A DNA stretch of 64,000 bases, taken from positions 2,728,001 to 2,792,000 of the forward strand of contig CBDAQU010000002.1 of NCBI GenBank assembly GCA_965199235.1. Reading direction: 5' to 3'. Shown one piece after another: positions 19,464 through 28,313 of the stretch. The first letter of the stretch is position 1, and each line of letters starts with the position of its first letter. The notes under the pieces are model-generated. The model did no database searches, was not told the origin of the DNA, and was given only the letters and a program-made list of their open reading frames with translations. The DNA comes from BOG-908 sp965199235 (GTDB taxonomy: Bacteria > Pseudomonadota > Alphaproteobacteria > Acetobacterales > Acetobacteraceae). The position numbers were made by a program, and so were the translations under genes.

Positions 19464-19910
19464 ATGACCCTGGTGTTTCGGCTGGGCTTGCTGGGAGTTC
19501 TGGCTTTCGGTGCGCCGGTGTTGCACGCGCAGGATGCCAAGGAGGCTCCGCCTGCAGATGCCGCACGAACGCCGGGCATGGGACAGCCTGGCCAGTCGAT
19601 CCCTGGAAGCCCGGACCTGTCGGTTTCGACCGTGACGATGAACGGCGGCATACGCACCAGCAAGATCGTCGGCGCCGCCGTGTTCAACGGAAGCAACCAG
19701 CAGGTCGGCACGGTGGACGACTTGATCATGGACCACGGCAACCGGGTGGTGCTCGGCGTGGTCTCGGTCGGCGGGTTTCTCGGAGTCGGCGGCAAGCTGG
19801 TGGCAGTGCCGTTCAGCGCGCTGCACGTGGATGCCGGCGGCAAGGTGACGCTGCCCGACGCGTCCAAGGACGCCTTGGACAAGATGCCCGGCTTCACCTA
19901 CGCGCATTGA
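19464..19910 (+). CDS. Secreted PRC-barrel domain protein
   Basis: About 148 residues: an N-terminal signal peptide (MTLVFRLGLLGVLAFGAPV, cut after HAQ or nearby), a proline-rich linker, then a PRC-barrel core (SKIVGAAVFNGSNQQVGTVD, VVLGVVSVGGFLGVGGKLVAV). PRC-barrels bind partners and have no catalytic residues. ATG 19464 has AAGG nine bases upstream; ATGs at 19455 and 19458 are less well placed. Its last 13 bases overlap the end of the convergent hisN. It is probably periplasmic; function unknown. Confidence 0.8.
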   Translation: MTLVFRLGLLGVLAFGAPVLHAQDAKEAPPADAARTPGMGQPGQSIPGSPDLSVSTVTMNGGIRTSKIVGAAVFNGSNQQVGTVDDLIMDHGNRVVLGVVSVGGFLGVGGKLVAVPFSALHVDAGGKVTLPDASKDALDKMPGFTYAH

Positions 19911-20683
19911 GGCCCGCCCAATTGGCGGACGACCGTAGGCAGCAGGGCGGGGTTGCCGACCGCGATCACGCGACCGTCGCAGGTGTCGGTCAGCGTTTCG
20001 CCAAGCCAGCCGCGCAGGAGGCCGCCTGAGCCCTCGATCACCGGCAGCAGGGCTGCCCAGTCCCAAATCTTCAGGCCGCATTCGGCGATGATGTCGATCT
20101 GGCCGAGCGCCAGCAGGCCGTAGGCGTAGCAGTCCCCCCCCCAGGATACGCGCGCCACGCCGCGCGCCAGGTTCTGCCAGGCGGGAAGCGACGAACCGAG
20201 TATCTCGGGCGACGTGCTCGATAGCTCTGCCGCGTCCAGGCTTGGGCAGGCCCGGGTCTTGGGCGTGCCGCCGAACGGGCCGCTGAAGCGCGTCGGTTCT
20301 CCTGCAACCCCAACCCAGCGCTCTCCTGTCACGCATTGGTCGATGATGCCGAGGATGGGCGTGCCGTCCTGCAGGAGTGCGACCAGCGTGCCGAACATCG
20401 GGCGGCCGGTAATGAAGGCGCGTGTGCCGTCGATCGGGTCGAGAACCCAGCGGAGGGACGCGCCGGGGTTCTCGAGGCCGAACTCCTCGCCGTGGATGCC
20501 ATGGCTGGGATGCGCCTCGGCCAGCAGGGCGCGCATGGAGAGCTCGGCCTGGCGGTCCGCCAGGGTGACCGGACTCTCGTCGGTCTTTCGTTCGGTATGG
20601 AGGCTTGCCCGAAAATACGGGCGGATCACCGCGCCGGCTGCGTCCGCCGCAGCCAGCGCGGTGTCGAGGTATGGCGACCCCAG
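19898..20683 (-). CDS. hisN: Histidinol-phosphatase, inositol-monophosphatase type
   Basis: About 261 residues. Metal-site motifs: GIHGEEFG, WVLDPIDGTRAFITG and KIWDWAALLPVIEGSGG, with the HisN-like YFRASLHTERKTDESPVTLADR at the front. It catalyses the phosphatase step of histidine biosynthesis. No ATG, GTG or TTG lies at the expected N-terminus; the best candidate is CTG 20683, just after the TGA of the upstream cytochrome c gene (TGACCTG). A plain inositol monophosphatase is the alternative; the T-D-E-S-P-V-T motif and length favour HisN. Confidence 0.82.
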   Translation of the reverse strand: MGSPYLDTALAAADAAGAVIRPYFRASLHTERKTDESPVTLADRQAELSMRALLAEAHPSHGIHGEEFGLENPGASLRWVLDPIDGTRAFITGRPMFGTLVALLQDGTPILGIIDQCVTGERWVGVAGEPTRFSGPFGGTPKTRACPSLDAAELSSTSPEILGSSLPAWQNLARGVARVSWGGDCYAYGLLALGQIDIIAECGLKIWDWAALLPVIEGSGGLLRGWLGETLTDTCDGRVIAVGNPALLPTVVRQLGGPQCA

Positions 20684-20684
20684 G

Positions 20685-21770
20685 TCAGTTGCCGTCGGCG
20701 GGGCGTGTGGTGTTGGCGGCCGGCAGGTGAACCGCCTGCGGCGAGGCTGGTCCGGGTGCCGCCGTGGTCGAGCCGCCGGAAACGGGCGGCAAGGGCAGAG
20801 GCTGCTTGGACAGGGTGTGCAGGTAGTCGATGACGTCGGCCCGCGTCTGGTCGTTGCTGATGCCGGCATAGGCCATCTTCGTGCCGGAGGCGTAGGCGCT
20901 GGGCTTGTAGAGCCACTTGTTCAGCTCCTCGTACGTCCAGTCGCCCGGCTTTCCCTTCAGCGCCGTCGAATAGGTGTAGCCGGCATAGCTGGCGCGCGGC
21001 CGCCCGACCACGCCGTAGAGGTCTGGGCCCACCTTGTTCGCGCCGCCTTCGTTGAAGTTGTGGCAGGCGATGCAGATCTTTTTGGTCAGCGCCTGTCCGC
21101 GAGAAGGGTCGGCGGAGGCCAGCAATGGAGGCAGCGGCGGCAGGCCGGGAGTTGCCGTCTGGGCGGGGGTGGACTCGCTCTTCAGCGCGCTCGCGCTGGC
21201 GGCCTTTTCCTCGGCTGCGGCATCGGCAGCGGTCGGCAGCGGCTCCGGCGACGGGCTGAGCGTGCGCAGGTAGTCGATCACGTCGGCGCGGATCTGGTCG
21301 TTGGAGATGCCTGCGTAGGCCATCTTGGTGCCCGGCGCGTAGGCGGCAGGCTTGAGCAGCCACTTGTTCAGCTCGGCGTAGGTCCACTTGCCGGTATGGC
21401 CCTTCAACGCCGAGGAGTAGGTGTAGCCTGCGGCGCTCGCCTGCGGGCGGCCGACCACGCCGTAGAGTGCTGGGCCCACCTTGTTGGCGCCGCCCTCGTT
21501 GAAGTTGTGGCAGGCGACGCAAATCTTCTTCGTCAGCGCTTCGCCATCGGCCGGGACCGCCTTGACCAGCAAGGGCGCCAGCGGCGGAACAGGCGCTTGC
21601 GCGGGGGAGGACGCGACCGGCGTCGGCGCGTCGCTGCCCTTTATGTTGAGCGCGCTGTGCTCCAGGCGGGTCGGGTGCACCAGATCGTCCGACAGGATGC
21701 CCAGTCCGACGAAGGCGATCCCGGCGGTCAGCACCGCGCCGAAGATCTTGTTGAATTCCAGACTGTCCAT
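20685..21770 (-). CDS. Membrane-anchored tandem dihaem cytochrome c
   Basis: 361 residues: one N-terminal membrane segment (FGAVLTAGIAFVGLGIL), then two class-I cytochrome c domains that are near copies of each other. Each has a haem site (KKICVACHNFNEGG; KKICIACHNFNEGG) and a likely axial methionine (GTKMAYAGISNDQ). A low-complexity linker (about residues 175-205) separates them. It resembles CycM-type membrane cytochromes that feed terminal oxidases, but CycM has one haem. It is divergent from pheA across about 120 bases that must hold both promoters. Confidence 0.88.
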   Translation of the reverse strand: MDSLEFNKIFGAVLTAGIAFVGLGILSDDLVHPTRLEHSALNIKGSDAPTPVASSPAQAPVPPLAPLLVKAVPADGEALTKKICVACHNFNEGGANKVGPALYGVVGRPQASAAGYTYSSALKGHTGKWTYAELNKWLLKPAAYAPGTKMAYAGISNDQIRADVIDYLRTLSPSPEPLPTAADAAAEEKAASASALKSESTPAQTATPGLPPLPPLLASADPSRGQALTKKICIACHNFNEGGANKVGPDLYGVVGRPRASYAGYTYSTALKGKPGDWTYEELNKWLYKPSAYASGTKMAYAGISNDQTRADVIDYLHTLSKQPLPLPPVSGGSTTAAPGPASPQAVHLPAANTTRPADGN

Positions 21771-21890
21771 TCTACGACAAACCTCAGCTCTTAGGGCGGT
21801 CCGGCAGTTTGCACCGGGTCACCCGCGCTCCTATTGTGCGCGGCACCCTAAAGAAGGGTGCGATTTGCGACAACCCAAGGGCTGCTGACG

Positions 21891-22766
21891 GTGCCGAGTT
21901 CCACTGGGCCGGAGCAGATCCGGCTGATTGCCTTCCAGGGCCGGCCGGGGGCGTATTCCGACCTGGCGTGCCGCGTCGCCTACCCGGAGATGCGCACGCT
22001 TCCCTGCGACACGTTCGAGCAGGCTATCGCCGCCGTGCACGACGGCAGGGCCGCCCTGGCCATGCTGCCCTGCGAGAACTCCTTGGCAGGTCGGGTGCCA
22101 GACATCCACGCGCTGCTTCCAGGCAGCGGCCTGTCGATCGTGGGTGAGCATTTCCAGCGTGTGGAACACTGCCTGATGGCGCCGCGCGGCGCGACACTTG
22201 CCGGGCTGAAGCGGGTGCATTCCCACGCGGTGGCGCTGGGTCAGGTTCGCGACCTCATACGCGAGCTGGGCGTGTTGCCGGTGGTGCAGGCCGACACGGC
22301 AGGAAGCGCCCAGCTGGTGGCGGAGTGGGGGCGGCAGGAGGATGCGGCCGTGGCGTCCGCGCTGGCCGCAGCAACCCACGGGCTGGAGGTGTTGCGCTCC
22401 AACGTGGAGGATGCCGCGCACAACACCACGCGCTTCTACGTCGCGGCGCTGCATCCGGTCGTCCTGCCGCAGGACAGGCCGGGGTTGATGACGACGTTCG
22501 TGTTCCGGGTTCGCAACGTGCCGGCCGCCCTGTTCAAGGCGCTTGGCGGCTTTGCCACCAACGGCGTGAACATGACCAAGCTCGAAAGCTACATGGTCGG
22601 CGGGCAGTTCACGGCCACGCAGTTCCTGTGCGACGTGGAGGGCCACCCAGAGCAGCCGTCGTTGCGGATGGCATTGGAGGAACTGGGCTTCTTCTCCCGT
22701 GAGATCAGGGTTCTGGGCGTTTACCCGAAAGCGGGTTTCCGGGGATCGCCGCCTGGCGGAGGTTAG
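21891..22766 (+). CDS. pheA: Prephenate dehydratase
   Basis: Converts prephenate to phenylpyruvate for phenylalanine synthesis. The catalytic domain starts IRLIAFQGRPGAYSD and has LPCENSLAGRVPDIH and NVEDAAHNTTRFYV (the TRF motif). A C-terminal ACT domain follows (MTTFVFRVRNVPAALFKALG, with KLESYMVGGQF), which binds phenylalanine for feedback control. The frame opens at GTG 21858, but the AAGAAGG there touches the codon; GTG 21891, with AAGGG ten bases upstream, gives the usual N-terminus. The TAG stop (22764-22766) coincides with the left end of an intergenic repeat. Confidence 0.93.
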   Translation: MPSSTGPEQIRLIAFQGRPGAYSDLACRVAYPEMRTLPCDTFEQAIAAVHDGRAALAMLPCENSLAGRVPDIHALLPGSGLSIVGEHFQRVEHCLMAPRGATLAGLKRVHSHAVALGQVRDLIRELGVLPVVQADTAGSAQLVAEWGRQEDAAVASALAAATHGLEVLRSNVEDAAHNTTRFYVAALHPVVLPQDRPGLMTTFVFRVRNVPAALFKALGGFATNGVNMTKLESYMVGGQFTATQFLCDVEGHPEQPSLRMALEELGFFSREIRVLGVYPKAGFRGSPPGGG

Positions 22767-22876
22767 AACGATGTCACGCAGGCTGGAATTGTCGGAGTGA
22801 GGAAGTTGCTCACGAGAACAAGGCCTGGACCGGTTCACGTCCGCCTCCTCGCGGACACGTTGCGTGAACCGGTCTA
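22764..22876 (+). repeat. CTAGACCGGT-family 3'-end repeat, copy 2 (fills a convergent gap)
   Basis: Runs from the TAG stop of pheA to the TAG stop (reverse strand) of nudC, so the element is exactly the intergenic space. Inverted arms GACCGGTTCACG (22828-22839) and CGTGAACCGGTC (22863-22874) are perfect over 12 bp. The outer segment GATGTCACGCAG...GTCGGAGTGA matches copies at 43.7 and 60.3 kb. Probably a bidirectional terminator or processing site; no T-run is present, so intrinsic termination would be atypical. Confidence 0.8.
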
Positions 22877-23779
22877 GCTGTCCATCCAGTCGTCGATCAG
22901 CCGGCGTGCGATCGACAGGTCTGGCGGAAGCACGAAGCCATCCGGCGCACGGAGCTGGTCGCGGGTGAACCAAGCCGCCTCGACCAGTTCGTCGGGGTCG
23001 ACCGTGATGCGGTCGTCCTCCGCCTCTGCGGTAAAACCCAGCATCACGCTGGCCGGGAACGGCCAGGGTTGGCTCGCCCTGTAGCGCACGTTGCCGACAG
23101 TTATGCCTGCCTCCTCGTGCACCTCCCGGGCGACCGCTTCTTCCAGCGACTCTCCCGGTTCGACGAAGCCCGCGAGCGTCGTGAAGATGCGCAGGTCGCG
23201 GAACCGGGCGGGTTGCCCGAGCAGCACCCGGTCGCCGTGTGTCACGAGCATGATGACTGCCGGGTCGCTGCGCGGGAAATGATGTGTCCCGCATCCGGTG
23301 CAGGCCATCACGTGGCCGGCCGAGTGCGCCAGGCAGGCGGCGCCGCACACGCTGCAGAACCGTGTCCTGGTCCGCCAATGCATTAGGCCGCGAGCATAGG
23401 CCAGCATGGCCGCCTCGTGGTCCGGCAAAAGCCCGCCGACACGGCGCAGATCCTCAAACCGGCCGGGCTCGGAAGGAGGCAGCGGCGTGTCCAGGCTGCT
23501 GAGGTCGACAGCGACGTACGCCCGATGAGCATCGCAGCCCAGCAACGCCCAAGGCATGCGCGCAAGGTAGGGGCGGGCCACGGCACTGGACAGCAAGCCG
23601 GCCGCCCGCGCCGCCTGGTCGCCGACAACGAGGTTGCGGCTGCGCCAGGTCGGCACGAAAACGGTCGAAGCGGCGGCAAGGTAGGCCTCGACTCGCCCGA
23701 CGTTCTTTCGATGGGCATCGACCCGGTCAAGCGGCGAGCCGGCAAACACGTTCGGACGATAGGGGTGGACGGGCATCAT
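22874..23779 (-). CDS. nudC: NAD+ diphosphatase (NADH pyrophosphatase)
   Basis: Nudix hydrolase of NAD(H); in other bacteria it also removes NAD caps from RNA. 301 residues: an N-terminal domain, a four-cysteine zinc ribbon (CSVCGAAC and CTGCG), the Nudix box GFVEPGESLEEAVAREVHEE and the NudC-specific SQPWPFPASVMLGF. Its stop codon is the CTA of the repeat arm at 22874-22876. It starts ATG-ATG at 23779. Confidence 0.95.
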   Translation of the reverse strand: MMPVHPYRPNVFAGSPLDRVDAHRKNVGRVEAYLAAASTVFVPTWRSRNLVVGDQAARAAGLLSSAVARPYLARMPWALLGCDAHRAYVAVDLSSLDTPLPPSEPGRFEDLRRVGGLLPDHEAAMLAYARGLMHWRTRTRFCSVCGAACLAHSAGHVMACTGCGTHHFPRSDPAVIMLVTHGDRVLLGQPARFRDLRIFTTLAGFVEPGESLEEAVAREVHEEAGITVGNVRYRASQPWPFPASVMLGFTAEAEDDRITVDPDELVEAAWFTRDQLRAPDGFVLPPDLSIARRLIDDWMDS

Positions 23780-23861
23780 CGGGCGGTCCTGCCAGCCCGA
23801 TGCAGTGCAGGCAAGCCGGAACCCGAAGGCCGAAGCCTTCGGGGGCGGCTGTTTGCGGACC

Positions 23862-24740
23862 TTAGACGGTCGGCTTGTAAGGTGCCGATGCGACCGTGCC
23901 CGTGCTGCTTGTCGAGTTCGTCGTCGCCATCCCCGGCTCCTTGACGATTTCGACGTCCTCTCTGCGAACAGTGTCCCGCACGGTCTCCGTGCGATCGGTG
24001 GCGTCCTTTCGGATGACGACTTCCTCGCGCACGTGAGCCTGCTTGCCGACCACTGCCTCCTCGGCGGTTTCAGTCACTTCGATGACCTTGTCGCTGAAGT
24101 CCGCGCCGGTCACGGCGCGGCCGTCTGTTACCGGACGGCGCTCGATGCTGACGGTCTCGTTGTGCAGGCTGACCTGCTCCTCGACCGGCGTTTCCACGAC
24201 GTAGCGGCGAACACGGGTCGTTCCGCGGTTGACCGCGCGCTTACCGACGACGAGTTGCTCTTCGGAAAGCTGAAGCGTCTCCGGCGTGTTGGACGCAACG
24301 CTGACTGACGCGGCCGATCCGGCGGCGCGGGTGGTCTGGCTGCTGCCGGCGAGACCAGTTTCGGCCGTCGAGGCCACTCCATAGCTCGCGGCCCGCTCGT
24401 CGATGTCGATCGGATTGTGCCGCTCCAGGATGTCGAGAACTTGAGTGGCGTGCGCTTCGCCGCCCTTGACGGTGACCACCGTCGAACCGCCCTGCAGGCT
24501 GCGGTCGTAGACGGCTGTATCGTGGCCATAATCCGGCTCGCCACCGAACAGGCTCGCCCAGAAACCTTTTTCCTGACCGGGCGCGGACGTCATGCTGCTC
24601 GTGCTGGCAGCGGCCGAACTGGCTGAGCCCGAATGCTGAGTGATGGCGCTGGACGGCACGCCGGCCGCCTCAAGATCGCTCACTGCGGCAGAGGCGTGAG
24701 CGGCTGTGTCGAACACCGCGACTATCGTTTCGCTATCCAT
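23862..24740 (-). CDS. YsnF/AvaK-domain (DUF2382) stress protein with N-terminal GsiB-like/low-complexity part
   Basis: 292 residues. The N-terminal third resembles the DUF1269/heat-induced 'IVAVFDTAAHASAAVSDLEAAGV' type module; a Ser/Ala-rich linker follows. The C-terminal half is a DUF2382 repeat domain (LQLSEEQLVVGKRAVNRG, VRRYVVETPVEEQVSLHNET, EEAVVGKQAHVREEVVIRKD). Such proteins are linked to stress and surface properties; biochemistry is unknown. AAGGA lies eight bases before ATG 24740. The second DUF2382 gene is 24 bases upstream on the same strand. Confidence 0.78.
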   Translation of the reverse strand: MDSETIVAVFDTAAHASAAVSDLEAAGVPSSAITQHSGSASSAAASTSSMTSAPGQEKGFWASLFGGEPDYGHDTAVYDRSLQGGSTVVTVKGGEAHATQVLDILERHNPIDIDERAASYGVASTAETGLAGSSQTTRAAGSAASVSVASNTPETLQLSEEQLVVGKRAVNRGTTRVRRYVVETPVEEQVSLHNETVSIERRPVTDGRAVTGADFSDKVIEVTETAEEAVVGKQAHVREEVVIRKDATDRTETVRDTVRREDVEIVKEPGMATTNSTSSTGTVASAPYKPTV

Positions 24741-24764
24741 GGTCTTGATCCTTGTGGTTGATTA

Positions 24765-25178
24765 TCAGCTTTGAAGCAGCGGCGAGGATGACGGAGCGCT
24801 CGTTTCCCTGCCGGTCCGCTCGACAATCGCCTGCTGGGTCCGCAGGCTGACCGTCTCGTGGTGGTTTCTAACCGTCCGCACCCGCGTCATGCGGATCTCC
24901 TCCTTGAGGACCAGACGCTTCTCGGTAACGAGCACTTCCTCCACCACCGGTATGATCGTCGTGTCCCCCTCCTCACGAATGTCGGGCACTCTGTCCACGA
25001 CACGCCCGATTGCCACGCGGTCGATTTCCACACGCTCGGACGCGAGGTTTTCGTCGATCGTCTCATCGCGCATGTGTGTCTGCAGAGTGACCCGGACCGT
25101 GCCGGTGACGGCCGCCCGCCGAGTGACCGTCAGCTCTTCCGTGTGTAGCGGAATGCTTATCTCGTCCTGCATGACCAT
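24765..25178 (-). CDS. DUF2382 (YsnF/AvaK) protein, short form
   Basis: About 137 residues made of the DUF2382 domain alone: QDEISIPLHTEELTVTRRAA, then VEIDRVAIGRVVDRVPDIRE and VVEEVLVTEKRLVLKEEIRM, the typical alternation of E-x-L-x-V-x-K/R strands. ATG 25178 (MVMQDEIS) is taken; GTG 25214 is an upstream alternative and neither has a strong ribosome site. It forms a two-gene unit with the longer paralogue, so the pair may assemble together (inference). Confidence 0.72.
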   Translation of the reverse strand: MVMQDEISIPLHTEELTVTRRAAVTGTVRVTLQTHMRDETIDENLASERVEIDRVAIGRVVDRVPDIREEGDTTIIPVVEEVLVTEKRLVLKEEIRMTRVRTVRNHHETVSLRTQQAIVERTGRETSAPSSSPLLQS

Positions 25179-25253
25179 GAAAATGAAGACGCTGTCCGTT
25201 GATGATGGTCGCACAACAATCTGGAATTCCCGAAAACGTGAACGGGGAGACGG

Positions 25254-28208
25254 TCAGGGTTCCGGCGCTGCGGTTCCTGCGTCGGCTGCGAGTGCGGACA
25301 GCGCCAGGCGGGTCGCACGCGGGTGCGACGCGACGCGGCATCGAACGGATTCGTGGGGCACATGATCCTGGGTCGTCAGGCTCAGGTTCGGGTTGTAGAA
25401 GGTATCGCCTGCCTTCAGCACGGCGCCCCAGCGGACGACCATGCGCCTGGTGTCTTCAGGGTGGAAGACCTGCTTGGTCTGGCTGCGCGTCGCCGATTCG
25501 TAGTGGTAGAGGATCGTTGCGCCGTCGTAGAGTATGCGCAGTCCGAGTTGGCCGATGCGCAGGCAGAGGTCGGTGTCGTTAAAGCCGATGCCGAAAGACA
25601 GGTCGAAGCCGCCGACCTGGTCGAACACCTCGCGGCGGAGCATGAGGCACGCCGCGGTCACTGCAGAGTAGTCCCGCACCGACGTCAGGGCACAGTTGTA
25701 GCCGAGGTTTCGCCGGCCCTTGTCGTCCAGGAAGACCGGCTGGAACTTCAGGGCATGCTCGGCCGAGTCGTTGAAGCCGAGAATGACGCCGGCATGCTGG
25801 ACGTTGCGGTCCACGTACATCAGCAGTGCGCCCACCGCGCCCACGTCGCGTCGGTTCGCCAGGCGCTTGAGCCGGTCCAGCCAACCCGGCTGGGTAGCCT
25901 CGACGTCGTTGTTGAGAAACAACACGAAAGCCGCGTCGGCGCCGTGCGTCGCGACGGCCGCGTTGTTCATGGCGGAAAAATTGAACGGACCCGAATAGGG
26001 CATGACGGTATGCCGGGGAGCGAGCGCGTCCAAGTAGGCGCGTGTCGCCGGATCGTCCGAGCTGTGGTCGATGACGACGAGCTTGTAGTCGGCATCCTCG
26101 GCGGTGCGCTCGATTGATTCGATGGCGGTCCGCAGCAGCTCCACCCTGTTTTTTGTCGGTATCACGATCAGCACCTGGCCCGGCGCTGCAGGCCAGTCCA
26201 CGCGAAACTGGTTGAACCACACCCCGGGACGCACCGTGGCGCCCGTTCGCAGGCGGTCGAGGTGCCGCTGGATGGCGCGGCTGGTCGCCGCCATCACTGT
26301 GCTCTGCTTGGCGTGGCCGGTGCTGCCGCCATGGGTGCGCCAGCGATAGAGGACGGCCGGCACGTGCGTGACGATCGCCGACGCCTCTATCATGCGCAGC
26401 ACGAAGTCGACATCGGCTGAGATCGCCATGCTTTCGTCCCAGCCGCCGATGGAGCGGGCGACCGATGTGCGGGCGCAGACGATATGAACAAAATACGGAT
26501 GGCTCAGGTAGTAGTCGTGGCTGAAAGCGGGGCGCAGCCGCAGTTCGGTGATCGCGTCGGTGTTTTCGGCGGTCTGCGCCTCGTCGCTGTAAAGCAGGTC
26601 GGCATCGGTGACTTTCGCCGCCCTGATGAGTTGCCACGCCGCATCGGGCTCGAGCCGGTCGTCGTGGTCGATGAAGGCCACGTAATCGTGCCTGGCCGCG
26701 CGAAGGCCGAAATTGACGGCGCGCGCGATGCCGACGTTCTGGGCCGACCTCATCACCCTGATTCGCGGCTCGCGTGCTGCGTAACCGTTCAGTATCTCGT
26801 GGACATGCGCGGCCGTCGAACCGTCGTCGATGCAGATCAGTTCCCACCTGTCGCAGAACTGGCCTCGCACGCTCTCCAGGACCTCGATCAGCCAGGCGCG
26901 CGCCGTCTCGTGAACGGGCATGATGAAGCTTATGCCATGCTGTCCGGCGCGGTGGTTCAGCGCGCGCTTCAGGCGCGGGAGCACGCCGGGCCGCAACTCC
27001 TGCCGCCGGCGCTGGAAACGACGTATGTTGGCATTGGTGGAGACCTTGCGTGGCGATCCGGGCAGGATCTGTTGAGTGCCCGCTATCCGGACGGTCACCT
27101 CCTGGTCCATCAGCCGTTCGAAATGGGCGGAAAGATCGATCTTGAAGGCGCATAGGCCGGCGTTCAGCCCGGCATCGAGCAGGTCGCCGCGAAACTGCGC
27201 GGCGATGCCCGACCCGATGACGTCGCCATCCGGCCCGACCACTTCGACCTGCACGGGATTTTCCGGCTGCGACCGGTCCAGTGCCCAGCCGTGGGCGGAC
27301 ATGCCGTGCAGCGTGTCGAAGCTGCCGGCCATGCCGGGCAGGGAGTCGACAAAGACCGGACTGCCTGACAGTTCGATACGCTGTCCGGAAAGGCGGACCG
27401 AGACGCGCCGTCTGGCTGCCGGATCTGGGTGATCGGGCAAGTCGGCCGAGAACCCGTAATGCCCGCTATCGTAGCCGAGATTTGCGAGATCCGGCCGTGG
27501 CTGGTCGGCGGTCACCGTGGCGACGGTCTGGGTGTTCACCAGCACGTCGAGCCGCACCGGGCGGTTTGGCTGTTGCAGGTCGATGGCCCAGCCTTCGACG
27601 CGCTTCGGGCCAGCCGAGTCGAGGAAGCCGAGATACCCGAGGGCGGTGGGCGCCACCGTCAGCAGAGGCGCCGAGAGGAGCATCCCGCCGACTCTGGGCT
27701 GGAGAACGCGCGTCTCGTTTGGGCGGATCAACGTTTGCAGGGGCACTCGGAAGCGCCAGGTTGGCGCCGCATCCGGTTGGGCCGCTTCCCGCGTGGCCAC
27801 CGCCCGGCCCATCAACATGCCGGACGAGAGCCATTCGACCCCGATGTCTGGCAGGACAAAGCTTGCCGCCGTGAAGACACCCTCGATGAAGGCGCCGTTG
27901 CAGTCCACGTGAAGCATGCGGAGCCCATACGCGGTTTCCAGGTTCTGCGGCAGGCCGAGGAGGCTCTCGCCGCTGGGCAGGGCGAGCACGTCCAACTCCA
28001 CGTGCACGAAGCCGGGCGGCAGTTCATGCGTGAAGCTGGCGCTGCCAGGCGGTCCGGCTTCGGGCACCACGATCCGGTGCACCGTGCCGTCCAGAACGAT
28101 CGCGATCCGGCTGGCGATGGAGAGTGCAGGTCCGCTGAGCAAGCCGTGCACCACGCCTTCTGGCGTCAGGGTGAGCTGAAGAGCAGGTTCGATGGCGCTC
28201 GAAGTCAT
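25254..28208 (-). CDS. Large two-domain family 2 glycosyltransferase with N-terminal beta-rich repeats
   Basis: 984 residues. The first ~400 residues lack catalytic motifs and contain two related segments of about 75 residues (RVEGWAIDLQQPNRPVRLDV; AHGWALDRSQPENPVQVEVV). Two GT-A domains follow: first SFIMPVHETARAWLIEVLES with ICIDDGS and FIDHDDRLEPDA; second VIPTKNRVELLRTAIESIE with FLFLNNDVE-like VLFLNNDVEATQPGWLDR. Such proteins add sugars to exported polysaccharides, often as rhamnan or O-chain polymerising enzymes. ATG 28208 has GGAG eight bases upstream. It is divergent from the dTDP-rhamnose genes, fitting a rhamnose-containing polymer. Confidence 0.85.
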   Translation of the reverse strand: MTSSAIEPALQLTLTPEGVVHGLLSGPALSIASRIAIVLDGTVHRIVVPEAGPPGSASFTHELPPGFVHVELDVLALPSGESLLGLPQNLETAYGLRMLHVDCNGAFIEGVFTAASFVLPDIGVEWLSSGMLMGRAVATREAAQPDAAPTWRFRVPLQTLIRPNETRVLQPRVGGMLLSAPLLTVAPTALGYLGFLDSAGPKRVEGWAIDLQQPNRPVRLDVLVNTQTVATVTADQPRPDLANLGYDSGHYGFSADLPDHPDPAARRRVSVRLSGQRIELSGSPVFVDSLPGMAGSFDTLHGMSAHGWALDRSQPENPVQVEVVGPDGDVIGSGIAAQFRGDLLDAGLNAGLCAFKIDLSAHFERLMDQEVTVRIAGTQQILPGSPRKVSTNANIRRFQRRRQELRPGVLPRLKRALNHRAGQHGISFIMPVHETARAWLIEVLESVRGQFCDRWELICIDDGSTAAHVHEILNGYAAREPRIRVMRSAQNVGIARAVNFGLRAARHDYVAFIDHDDRLEPDAAWQLIRAAKVTDADLLYSDEAQTAENTDAITELRLRPAFSHDYYLSHPYFVHIVCARTSVARSIGGWDESMAISADVDFVLRMIEASAIVTHVPAVLYRWRTHGGSTGHAKQSTVMAATSRAIQRHLDRLRTGATVRPGVWFNQFRVDWPAAPGQVLIVIPTKNRVELLRTAIESIERTAEDADYKLVVIDHSSDDPATRAYLDALAPRHTVMPYSGPFNFSAMNNAAVATHGADAAFVLFLNNDVEATQPGWLDRLKRLANRRDVGAVGALLMYVDRNVQHAGVILGFNDSAEHALKFQPVFLDDKGRRNLGYNCALTSVRDYSAVTAACLMLRREVFDQVGGFDLSFGIGFNDTDLCLRIGQLGLRILYDGATILYHYESATRSQTKQVFHPEDTRRMVVRWGAVLKAGDTFYNPNLSLTTQDHVPHESVRCRVASHPRATRLALSALAADAGTAAPEP

Positions 28209-28283
28209 GAATGACTCCTTAACGCGCAACGATATGCACGCAAGGGGTGTATATGCCAGGCTCGCACCCAACCGCTCCAACAC

Positions 28284-28313
28284 TTGAGCCGGCTCTCAAG
28301 GGCAGTGCTATAC
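28284..28313 (+). promoter_or_regulatory. Candidate sigma-70 promoter with overlapping dyad before the rfb genes
   Basis: TTGAGC (28284-28289), an 18-base spacer, then CTATAC (28308-28313), 35 bases before the rfbB start. The -35 box sits inside the imperfect dyad CTTGAGCC-GG-CTCTCAAG, which could serve as an operator. This is pattern matching only. Confidence 0.4.
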
